A stretch of 16,467 bases of DNA. It comes from JBFIHZ01 sp041601535. Lineage in GTDB: Bacteria > Pseudomonadota > Gammaproteobacteria > Xanthomonadales > SZUA-36. The stretch spans positions 1 through 16,467 of the forward strand of contig JBFIHZ010000055.1 in assembly GCA_041601535.1 (NCBI GenBank). Direction: 5' to 3'. The position numbers and the translations under genes were made by a program. The first letter of the stretch is position 1. Each line of letters begins with the position of its first letter. Positions 8,365 to 15,297 of the stretch are shown here, piece by piece. A model generated the notes under the pieces. That model ran no database searches. It worked only from the letters and a program-made list of their open reading frames with translations, and was not told where the DNA came from.

Positions 8365-8463
8365 GGACTGTTCCATTACTTGGGGTCAACAATTCCAAAG
8401 ATTCGGACCAGTGTCATGGCGAAGCCTTTACCACATTGACATTCATTCATATCGGCAGGAATT

Positions 8464-9279
8464 TCAATTGGCGCCAGCTTGTTCCGGAATGAAAGCGATC
8501 AACCGAATTGGAGCAGCGCTGCCACCTTTGATTTTCATCGGCAGACCGATCAGGTAAGCGCCCGTTGGAGGTAAAATGTCCAAGTTTGCCACATTTTCGA
8601 CGCCCGGAATATCGTGCGCAAATAAAATCCGGTGTGCCATACGATCCGATTGGAGTGAATTGTCAAAGCTGATTGAATCAATTCCCACTGCCTTGATACG
8701 GCGCTGCTTGGCAAGAAATGCAGCGGCATCTTTGTGGATGCCGGGATTTTTCATTGCGGCAACTCCTTCATTGCCCTTTAAGTCAGTACCCAGATATCGG
8801 GTTGCATCAGGCCAAACATTGGCCAGGCCAGTGTTGAACATTACGATGGCATCATCAGGTATCCGCCCGTGCCTGTCTTCCCAGTCGGCCAGGTCCTTTA
8901 CCGTGGCTAGATAATTCATGTTGGCGGCCACTGCGGCCTTGATATCGACCACAATCACATCCCCCATCAACTGTTGAAAGGGCAGTTGTTCGATGGATTT
9001 ACCTTCTTTGTGGAAGTGTATCGGCGCATCCAGGTGCGTTCCGACATGCTCACTGGCTGCATAATTATAGGTAGCCATATAGTACCCACCACGCGTCTCC
9101 CCTACAAAAGCCTCTTCGTGTTGGTATGTTTTCCCGCGTGGAAAAGAGGGAATTCCGTTAGCAAAATCGTGAGTCAAATCCACCCACTCACCCGGGCCAA
9201 ACTCAAAAGCCTGCAAGGGAGCCATAAAAGTCAAAGCCAAAAACCCTGATGTAAGCAGTCGTATGGTTACCGATTTCAT
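8464..9279 (-). CDS. Secreted cyclase-family (kynurenine formamidase-like) metal hydrolase
   Basis: The product is 271 residues on the minus strand. A signal peptide is clear (MKSVTIRLLTSGFLALTF, cleavage after LQA, residue 24). The mature protein opens with WVDLTHDFANGIPSFP, the usual start of the cyclase family. The metal-binding motif HxGTHxDxPxHF is intact at residues 78-89 (HVGTHLDAPIHF), and VGIDSISFDN near the end is also typical. The family includes kynurenine formamidase and isatin hydrolase, which hydrolyse amide or cyclic-amide bonds with Mn or Zn. Because this copy is exported, its substrate is probably extracytoplasmic. It is divergent from the molybdenum hydroxylase genes and shares a control region with them. 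A purine-rich stretch (AAAGAGCGAG) precedes the ATG. The substrate is unknown; an isatin-like or lactam/lactone ring is a guess from context. Confidence 0.85.
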   Translation of the reverse strand: MKSVTIRLLTSGFLALTFMAPLQAFEFGPGEWVDLTHDFANGIPSFPRGKTYQHEEAFVGETRGGYYMATYNYAASEHVGTHLDAPIHFHKEGKSIEQLPFQQLMGDVIVVDIKAAVAANMNYLATVKDLADWEDRHGRIPDDAIVMFNTGLANVWPDATRYLGTDLKGNEGVAAMKNPGIHKDAAAFLAKQRRIKAVGIDSISFDNSLQSDRMAHRILFAHDIPGVENVANLDILPPTGAYLIGLPMKIKGGSAAPIRLIAFIPEQAGAN

Positions 9280-9329
9280 TTAATACTCGCTCTTTAATAC
9301 GGGAAAGGCAGATGCGTTGTACCGCAAGA

Positions 9330-9346
9330 TATAATCTTGTATACAA
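9330..9346. promoter_or_regulatory. Divergent control region: TATAAT box beside a TTGTATACAA palindrome
   Basis: A perfect -10 hexamer, TATAAT (9330-9335), is followed one base later by the perfect 10-bp palindrome TTGTATACAA (9337-9346). No good -35 lies 16-18 bases upstream on the plus strand, so an activator may be needed. On the minus strand TTGGGA with TATCTT at 17 bases spacing runs through the same palindrome toward the hydrolase gene. Palindromes with a GTATAC core are common operators of FCD-type GntR regulators; that link is inference and no regulator gene is in the window. Confidence 0.5.
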
Positions 9347-9410
9347 TATCCCAAGAAACACTTTATCGCTACAAAGTTCAAACATTTCACCGAAACCACA
9401 ATGGGGCAGT

Positions 9411-9866
9411 ATGTTTACAGTCGGTTTTGTTGGTTATCTTCGAAATTGTTGGCGGGGCATCTGGCTCGTTTACTTGAAGTTTATTGCCGAGGGAATATCC
9501 CAGCGCGATCCAAACTTTGTCACACCAGCCCACCAGATTAATGATGGCGGTTTCAAACAATTGGAAAAGGAAACGGGTGCCCGGCTGGTCAGTTATATGA
9601 GCTCTGCGGGAGAAGGCGCGCTGGCACTGATCACCATCCTTGCCGCGAGTGCGGCAAGTTACGCCGCCACGCCCGGAATGTGGCACACGATGAATGAGAC
9701 ATTTGGGTCAGCTGGAGCCCATTCCTTTAACCAGGGGGCAAATATCATCCATGAAGGCTGGGGAGTTCCAGTCATCATTGGTCAGATTCACAGTTTTTCC
9801 ATAGACATGTTACTTCTGACCGCTGAGATTCCCGTCGAACAAACAGGAGAGCACAAATCAATATAA
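9411..9866 (+). pseudogene. CstA-like transporter fragment (both ends missing)
   Basis: The product is 151 residues from the ATG at 9411, which has GGGG five bases upstream; the frame is open from 9312, but that ATG lies before the likely promoter. The middle resembles CstA/BtsT carbon-starvation transporters. GGFKQLEKETGARLVSY matches the loop usually written SGTTSKQLxxETDARxIGY. Next comes GEGALALITILAASA, like the ESFxAxxAxxAA helix, and then GAHSFNQGANII..GWGVPVIIG, like the GAFxxGAAxFIxxLGIP segment. Whole family members have about 480-700 residues and many membrane helices; here the preceding and following helices are missing and the end (LTAEIPVEQTGEHKSI) departs from the family. It could be a decayed remnant or a shortened gene still translated, since its stop overlaps the doxX start. 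No substrate role can be claimed. The assignment rests on motif memory. Confidence 0.5.
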
Positions 9867-10273
9867 ACAGAATTTTTGACAAACATACCGGACTCATCGA
9901 TTTGGCTGGCAGGGTCTTGATATCTGCCATTTTTATGGTTTCCGGTTTCAACCAGACCTTTGATTTCGCAGGTACCCAGGAGTTTATGGCAAGTAACGGC
10001 GTTCCTGGCAGTCTTCTGTACGTCGTCGTCGCACTGGAACTCGTTGGCGGAATTGCGCTCATTGTGGGTTGGAAATCGCGTACTTTCGCCTTGCTTCTCG
10101 CGACTTACTGCTTGCTCGCAGCGTTCTTGTTCCACACCAATTTCGCGGATGAGCAACAATTCTATAGTTTCATGAAAAACCTTGGGATGGCGGGCGGATT
10201 ATTGTTACTGACTGCAAAAGGTGCTGGTGTCATCAGCCTGGACGAGAGGAACAAACATAGTGACCTGGTTTAA
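9863..10273 (+). CDS. DoxX-family membrane protein (start codon apparently ATG to ATA)
   Basis: About 136 residues if read from 9863. The hydrophobic core fits DoxX: GRVLISAIFMVSGFNQTFDFAGTQEFMASNGVP, then LLYVVVALELVGGIALIVGW, TFALLLATYCLLAAFLFHTNF and MKNLGMAGGLLLL, four membrane helices in the usual order. No ATG precedes the first helix. In frame, ATA AAC AGA ATT TTT GAC AAA CAT (9863 on) reads like a natural N-terminus (M/I-NRIFDKHTGLIDLAG) and follows an AGGAG at 9845-9849. The next bacterial start is TTG at 9902, which would begin inside the first helix region with no ribosome-binding site. DoxX proteins act in the membrane, in some cases in redox or thiol-stress complexes, and often accompany oxidoreductases; here it directly precedes and overlaps the iron-sulfur subunit gene. 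Confidence 0.75.
   Translation: MNRIFDKHTGLIDLAGRVLISAIFMVSGFNQTFDFAGTQEFMASNGVPGSLLYVVVALELVGGIALIVGWKSRTFALLLATYCLLAAFLFHTNFADEQQFYSFMKNLGMAGGLLLLTAKGAGVISLDERNKHSDLV
10245..10250 (+). promoter_or_regulatory. Ribosome-binding site AGAGGA that sets the start of the [2Fe-2S] subunit
   Basis: AGAGGA lies 9 bases before GTG at 10260. This favours GTG 10260 over the earlier in-frame start at 10221, and it gives the expected short N-terminus before the ferredoxin fold. The site is inside the end of the doxX gene. Confidence 0.65.
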
Positions 10274-10706
10274 GGTTAACGGGAAACCCGTAGAATCGGA
10301 TGCAGGCGCAACACCACTGCTCTGGGTGCTGCGCGAACATTTGAAAATGACAGGCACCAAGTACGGTTGCGGGAAAGGGCTTTGTGGTGCCTGTACCGTC
10401 CACATCAATGGCGCTGCAACTCGCTCCTGTTTGATACCGGTGTCGGCGCTGGAAGGCAAGGATGTCACGACCATTGAAGGTTTGTCAGCTGACTCAAGCC
10501 ACCCACTGCAAATCGCGTGGATAGAAGAACAGGTGCCGCAGTGCGGTTATTGCCAATCCGGGCAGATTATGCAGGCAGCAGCGCTGCTGGCGCGCAATAA
10601 TAACCCATCAAGAGATGAAATCGTTCAGCACATGAATGGCAACATCTGCCGTTGCGGTACTTACTTGCGCATCCTATCCGCCATCGAGCGGGTTGCAAAG
10701 GCGTAA
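10260..10706 (+). CDS. iorA: [2Fe-2S] small subunit of isoquinoline 1-oxidoreductase-type molybdenum hydroxylase
   Basis: The product is 148 residues, a normal length. The start is the GTG at 10260 with a good ribosome-binding site; it overlaps the end of doxX by 14 bases. The N-terminal plant-type ferredoxin domain carries Cys37, Cys42, Cys45 (CGKGLCGAC) and Cys57. The C-terminal helical domain carries Cys95 and Cys98 (CGYC) and Cys130 and Cys132 (CRCGTY). These eight cysteines bind two [2Fe-2S] clusters that carry electrons away from the molybdenum site of the large subunit. It has no export signal of its own; in this family the small subunit is thought to be carried across the membrane with the Tat-signal large subunit. 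The gene symbol denotes family membership; the true substrate may be an aldehyde or another N-heterocycle. No cytochrome c subunit, common in relatives, is seen here. Confidence 0.88.
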   Translation: MTWFKVNGKPVESDAGATPLLWVLREHLKMTGTKYGCGKGLCGACTVHINGAATRSCLIPVSALEGKDVTTIEGLSADSSHPLQIAWIEEQVPQCGYCQSGQIMQAAALLARNNNPSRDEIVQHMNGNICRCGTYLRILSAIERVAKA

Positions 10707-10711
10707 TAAGC

Positions 10712-12931
10712 ATGACCATAAAAAAGACTGCAATGAGCCGCCGGACGTTTGTAAAAACAACAGCGGGGTTGAGTTTTTCAATCAGTCTCGGCGGTGTTTT
10801 GGCCGCTGGCGAACCGAAGCCAAAAAGGGCAGCGGGCCAGTCAGCAGACGCCGTCACTTTTACAGCCAATATCTGGGTTAGCATAGGCAGCGATGGATCC
10901 GTGGGGATAGTATGCCCCGCCAATGAGATGGGTCAGGGATCGATGACCAGTCTCCCATTGATAATTTGCGAGGAACTGGATGCCGACTGGTCCCGGGTCA
11001 ACGTGGTGCCTGTTACCCGGCATGACGAGGCATATGGCAACCCGGATTTTGGTGGTCAGTTATTTACCGCAGCTCAGGCCAGTGTTGAAAGTTACTACAA
11101 ATACATGCGGCAGGCGGGTGCACAGGCCCGGCAGATTTTACTATTAGCCGCGGCGGAAAATTTGGGCGTGCCTCTAACCGAACTCCACACTGAGCCGGGT
11201 CTGGTTGTGCACAGCGCTTCAGGGCAACGCATGAACTATGGCGAGCTGGCGGCTATTGCCACGATCCCAGATCCGTTGCCCGAAATAAACGATGCCGACT
11301 ACAAATCACCGGGCGAATATCGACTGATAGGCAAGATGAACAACAGGCTCGATATTCCCGAAAAGGTCAATGGCAGCGCTGTTTTCGGTATCGACGTGCA
11401 ACTGCCCGATATGCACTACGGGATGGTTATCCGCGCGCCGCACGAAGGGAGTCACCCGAAATCTGCAAGCCCGCAGGCGGCGGAACTTGACGGGATTATT
11501 GCAATTGAATTGTTGCACTATGGCGTTGGCATCGTGGGCAAGACATTTGATGCCGTCGTGGCAGCCCGAGAGAAAATCAGCATATCCTGGAGCGACCCAG
11601 GTGTGGCCGCATCACGATCTCATACCAAAACGCTGGATGAGTATCAGGGACTTGCCAATGATCATTCAATCAAGGGTTCTACCTGGCATGAACGAGGCAA
11701 CGTTGCGTCCGCAATGTCGCAGTCCACACGGATCATTGAGGCCGAGTACCAGACGGACTATGCGTATCACGCGCAATTGGAGCCCATCAACGCCACAGCG
11801 CACGTCAACCAGGCAGGTGATGCAGCAGAAATCTGGGTAAGTACCCAAACGCAGACCTTGACCGTCTACGCAGCCGCAAAGGCGTTGGGTACCAGCAATG
11901 ACAGAATCATTGTTCACCCAACCTACATCGGAGGCGGGTTTGGACGGCGTACCCATATGCAGTATGTTGAAGATGCGGTCCTTCTTTCAAAAGCTACAGG
12001 AAAAATTGTTAAAGTTATATGGACTCGAGAAGATGATGTAAAAAACGGACTTTTCCGACCTGCATCAGCACATCAGATTCGCGCTGGCCTGGATGAGACG
12101 GGGCGTGTGCATGCCTGGCATCACCGCATTGCGACACCGTCGGTACTGGAATACTTCAAACCGGAACGATGGGCCAGTGCAAATGGGCAAGATGTTATTT
12201 CCGTGAAGTCATTGGACAACCTCAACTACGACCTTCCCAACATGCACGCGGAGCACCTCATCGCCGAACGCCACGCCCGAATAGTGCCCTTCAGGGGGAT
12301 TGGTGCCGGTTATACAAAGTTCGCAGTTGAATCATTCATCGACGAAATTGCATTGGCGAGAAGTATGGATCCCATGGAGTTTCGTATGGAGTTGTCGCAC
12401 CATTCAGTACGCATGCAGGAAGTTCTAAAAGAATTGGCCGCGTTCTGCGAATGGTATCGGCCCAGAAATGCTACGGCTTTGGGCCTGGGCACTATTGGGT
12501 ACGGTGAGACTGTGGCTGCCGGGGCGGCTGAAGTATCAGTTGATACATCCAGCGGCGAAATCAGTGTAAAGAAATTCTGGATGGTGTTGGACGCTGGCCT
12601 GATTATTGACCCGATCAATACTGAAGCACAAATGCAAGGAGCCGTTATATTCGGCGTAAGCCACGCATTAAAGGAACGAATAACAATGAAAAACGGTATC
12701 GTTGACCAATCAAATTTTGATGATTACGCTGTTCTGCGCATGTCGGAAACTCCTGAGGTGCATGTCAAGATACTGTCCACCGATAATCCGCCCTCAGGTG
12801 TCGGCGAAACAGGCGTGCCGCTGACCGGGCCTGCGATTGCCAATGCTGTCGCCGCGCTCACAGGAGCCCGTATTCGACACTTGCCGCTTACTCCGCAACG
12901 TGTATTGACTGCATTGCGCGCTGCCGGGTAG
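10712..12931 (+). CDS. iorB: Tat-exported molybdopterin large subunit, isoquinoline 1-oxidoreductase type
   Basis: The product is 739 residues. The ATG at 10712 is chosen because a twin-arginine signal follows it (MSRRTFVK, residues 8-15, then a mild hydrophobic stretch ending GGVLAAG) and AAAGG lies 10 bases upstream; it begins 5 bases after the small subunit stop. Family marks in order: CPANEMGQGSMTSLPLIICEELDADW, a YAYHAQLEPINATA segment, the cofactor loop GGGFGRR (407-413), RGIGAGYTKFAVESFIDEIA, and GVGETGVPLTGPAIANA near the end, where Glu699 is the expected catalytic glutamate. It should hold Mo-molybdopterin and hydroxylate its substrate with water, passing electrons to the small subunit. 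The last gene of the doxX-iorA-iorB unit. Substrate cannot be read from the sequence: isoquinoline-type heterocycles or aldehydes are both possible. Confidence 0.9.
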   Translation: MTIKKTAMSRRTFVKTTAGLSFSISLGGVLAAGEPKPKRAAGQSADAVTFTANIWVSIGSDGSVGIVCPANEMGQGSMTSLPLIICEELDADWSRVNVVPVTRHDEAYGNPDFGGQLFTAAQASVESYYKYMRQAGAQARQILLLAAAENLGVPLTELHTEPGLVVHSASGQRMNYGELAAIATIPDPLPEINDADYKSPGEYRLIGKMNNRLDIPEKVNGSAVFGIDVQLPDMHYGMVIRAPHEGSHPKSASPQAAELDGIIAIELLHYGVGIVGKTFDAVVAAREKISISWSDPGVAASRSHTKTLDEYQGLANDHSIKGSTWHERGNVASAMSQSTRIIEAEYQTDYAYHAQLEPINATAHVNQAGDAAEIWVSTQTQTLTVYAAAKALGTSNDRIIVHPTYIGGGFGRRTHMQYVEDAVLLSKATGKIVKVIWTREDDVKNGLFRPASAHQIRAGLDETGRVHAWHHRIATPSVLEYFKPERWASANGQDVISVKSLDNLNYDLPNMHAEHLIAERHARIVPFRGIGAGYTKFAVESFIDEIALARSMDPMEFRMELSHHSVRMQEVLKELAAFCEWYRPRNATALGLGTIGYGETVAAGAAEVSVDTSSGEISVKKFWMVLDAGLIIDPINTEAQMQGAVIFGVSHALKERITMKNGIVDQSNFDDYAVLRMSETPEVHVKILSTDNPPSGVGETGVPLTGPAIANAVAALTGARIRHLPLTPQRVLTALRAAG

Positions 12932-13123
12932 TTCATTGAGTATGATTGGAGTTCTTTTCGAAACGGAAAACCGTCTGGTTGCACATAACCAAGCAAAATC
13001 GTAACGAACCATGGGGAAATCCAGCAGGATGGGCCCACCGCAGCGATTCTGGAAAGCCACGAACACCCAGAATGATGCCAGTCCCCATTACTTCCGGAAT
13101 CCCTGATCCAGCGGCCCCGACCG

Positions 13124-13729
13124 GTGAGCGCCAACCCAACCGCCAACAGCAACACCTCCATAAGTTCTGTTTATACCTGGGTGGGTTCAAGTTCAGAATC
13201 TTGCGAGGAAAAGTTCGAAGCAACCCGCGGCGAGGTGGAAACGCCGCCAACACATGATGCCTTGCAGCCATTACGTTTCCGGCAAGGTGATGAACTGCGC
13301 TATTCACTGCGGTCAATGGAACAGTACCCGCCCTGCATCCGCACCGTTTACTTGGTTAGCAACGGCGAACATCCGCCTTGCTTGACGTCCGTTCTCCGCG
13401 ATTTGGAATTCTATTGCACGTACGGCAGTTAACCTTTCCGCGCCCCGGATGACTTCGTCCTGCGCATGGCCTATGCTGCACTGGCACTTGAAAAATGTAG
13501 TGAGGACGGGCTATTGCGCTCTGGCCAAAGTAAGTACTCCCTGGTAAGACTAAGACCGGGGTTGCTGCGTAACCTGCGGGACTTCAGGACCGCGCCGCGC
13601 AATCGCCCGCAATTTGTCTGCATCAATGATGAATTGCCCTCGGTCTGGTCAAAACAGTTGGCCCACTGGATGATGCAGAAGTTCCTGCGCACCAGTTTTC
13701 CCCAACCAACCGGGTTTGAGATTCGATGA
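13124..13729 (+). pseudogene. Broken Stealth-type sugar-phosphate transferase
   Basis: Starting from a GTG at 13124, the frame reads through conserved region 1 of Stealth proteins (SVYTWV, from 13169) and conserved region 2 (RFRQGDELRYSLRSMEQYPP, from 13274, then IRTVYLVSNGEHPPCL). It then meets TAA at 13430-13432. The same frame continues after the stop with PFRAPDDFVLRMAYAALALE and ends with the region 4 signature RPQFVCINDELPS and FPQPTGFE. So one frame carries regions 1, 2 and 4 around a single in-frame stop, while region 3 (the LP-FNS..IE..H..PGLSE..NDD part) is missing between them. That implies an internal deletion plus a nonsense codon. The usual acidic residues after YTWV (YTWVDGSDP) are also gone (YTWVGSSSE). 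Intact relatives transfer hexose-1-phosphate in capsule or LPS synthesis. The 190 bases before it (12932-13123) show no gene. Confidence 0.75.
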
Positions 13730-13730
13730 G

Positions 13731-14566
13731 ATGAATTCCGTATCTGCAATACAAATGAAAAGCCAATCAAGGCAGGAGTTCTGGGACCAGCGGTTCAGGC
13801 AAAGCCCCAAAGCAGCGGGCGTGGGCTACGCCAATGTGGAGCTGGTTTACAACCACTGGCCGTACCGGGTACGGTCACATCAATTTAACCGGCCCGTAGC
13901 CGGTTTGAATATTGATGCTGCAGAAGTGCGGGTACTCGACATCGGGTCCGGCACGGTTTTTATATCAATAAATGGCTGGCACTCGGAGCAGGGGAAGTGG
14001 CAGGGCCGGACTTCAGTCCTGCCACGGTTGAATTGCTGCGGCGCAGCTATCCAAGCGCCTCCTTCCATCTTGCCGATATCACCGGGCAACTTTCGTCTGA
14101 ATTGAAAAATCCTTTTAATGTGATTTCCATCTTCGATGTGCTATTTCATTTCGTTTATGATGAGGCCTTTCTGGCCACACTCAAGAACATCGCCCGCTTG
14201 CTGAAACCAGATGGATGCCTGGTGATTTCGGAAAACTTTGCACACCATGAGAAACAACTTGGCGGCAATTATCACTACAGCCGATCCCTTAATAACATTG
14301 AATCAATGCTGCAGCAGGCAAACTTCAGGCTGGAATACCGCCGCCCCATGTTGGCGCTGATGAATGCACTGGATGACTCCCTGGGCAAATTCGCATTGGC
14401 CTGGTGGCGGTTGGTGCGCTTTTTTCTGCGCCAGGGAGAAAGGGTTGCCTGGTTGACAGGCGCTTGCCGGTATCCGCTGGAGCAAATCCTGACCTCACTC
14501 AAGCACAAAAGCCCCAGCACCGAAATTGCCATCTGCCGGCTTGCTGGAAAGGACAGCAAACCTTGA
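13731..14566 (+). pseudogene. Class I SAM-dependent methyltransferase with a single-base frameshift
   Basis: Start taken at ATG 13731 (13755 is an alternative), immediately after the Stealth-gene stop. The first frame gives FWDQRFRQSP.. and the SAM-binding motif I, VRVLDIGSGT, then breaks. The plus-one frame resumes at 13958 with FYINKWLALGAGEVAG and DFSPATVELLRRSYP. It continues with FHLADITGQL, FNVISIFDVLFHFV, NIARLLKPDGCLVISEN and a hydrophobic tail (KFALAWWRLVRFFL) to TGA at 14564-14566. Restoring one G at 13955-13956 (acgg to acggg) yields a continuous GTGFYINKW reading and a protein of about 278 residues. Either the gene is dead or this is a sequencing error in a G-run. The context suggests methylation of a surface sugar; the FDVLFH-type motif only supports class I fold, not a substrate. 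Confidence 0.8.
14548..14553 (+). promoter_or_regulatory. Ribosome-binding site AAAGGA that sets a TTG start
   Basis: AAAGGA lies 9 bases before TTG at 14563. The TTG overlaps the methyltransferase stop as TTGA. The longer frame from 14404 would add 53 residues that are only the shadow of the methyltransferase. Confidence 0.65.
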
Positions 14567-15291
14567 TCGTCGCCAGTCACCGGCGCAGCGGCACCCATCT
14601 CCTGATGGAGTCACTGCGACGCAGTTTCAGCAATAATTTTCACTTGCTGAAGACTCATGGCTTGGCGGGTGAGGTACTCAGCCAGCAGGCGCGGTTGGAA
14701 GCCGGTTTCAGCAAATCGATTGAACTGCTGGATAGCTACGACAACCAGCCCGTTTTGTATATCGTCCGTGACCCCAGGGATGCCCTGACTTCGAATTTCC
14801 ACTGGTGGCGAACTTCCGGTGAGAGCAATTGTGGAGGAATTTCTGCCAGTTTCCGGCACATCACTCCATCGCAATGGATTAATGGCGACGTTGGCCTGGA
14901 GCGGGTTCCCAGTGAAAACCCGGGTTGTGGTGTGTCACAAGCACATATCGACCTGGGTATATTTTCCGACCCGGTGGGATTCTGGGTAAAGCACGTTTCC
15001 AGTTACCTGTCGGCCCAGGTACCCATGGTGCGGTTTGAGGACCTGGCCCAGCAACCGGCAAAAACTATCCGCAGAATAGCCACGCAGTTCGGCTGGAAGC
15101 AGCCATGGTGGCCCCGAAAACCGCTCAGGCTGGTAGGCCACGAACCCCGCAAAGGCGTCATCGGCGATCACCGGACACTGTTCGAAGCACACACCCTGGC
15201 AATCATTGAAGAGCGGGCAGGGTCACTGATGCAGCGTCTGGAATACCTCCCTTCTACCACCAACCAAGTCCCCGAAACCACGCTGGTGTAA
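14563..15291 (+). CDS. Sulfotransferase (PAPS-dependent type)
   Basis: The product is 242 residues, starting at TTG 14563. The N-terminus IVASHRRSGTHLLMESL (2-18) is the 5'-phosphosulfate-binding loop of PAPS sulfotransferases (consensus YPKSGTTWL). LLKTHG (28-33) contains the Lys-Thr-His triplet whose His is the usual catalytic base. VLYIVRDPRDALTSN (64-78) is the 3'-phosphate-binding motif with Arg69. Near the C-terminus VRFEDL and RKGVIGDHRTLFE match the family's FEDL and RKGxxGDW segments, with His in place of Trp. So the core is intact and it should move sulfate from PAPS to a hydroxyl, most likely on a surface sugar given the neighbours. It overlaps the methyltransferase stop and lies 6 bases before the glycosyltransferase, so the set was one operon. 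Confidence 0.85.
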   Translation: MIVASHRRSGTHLLMESLRRSFSNNFHLLKTHGLAGEVLSQQARLEAGFSKSIELLDSYDNQPVLYIVRDPRDALTSNFHWWRTSGESNCGGISASFRHITPSQWINGDVGLERVPSENPGCGVSQAHIDLGIFSDPVGFWVKHVSSYLSAQVPMVRFEDLAQQPAKTIRRIATQFGWKQPWWPRKPLRLVGHEPRKGVIGDHRTLFEAHTLAIIEERAGSLMQRLEYLPSTTNQVPETTLV

Positions 15292-15297
15292 AACCTG

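Noticed and set aside
9312..9410. Longer N-terminus of the CstA-like fragment starting at ATG 9312
   Set aside because: It would start upstream of the TATAAT box and palindrome, has no ribosome-binding site, and its residues match nothing in the transporter family.
12933..13316. Minus-strand frame with a GAAGSGIPEVMG stretch, resembling the GSGIPE motif of ClC chloride channels, and a nearby LLLAVGLALTG in another frame
   Set aside because: Only one short motif matches. The flanks are Arg- and Cys-rich with no membrane-helix pattern, and the plus strand here leads into the Stealth gene. Chance similarity is more likely.
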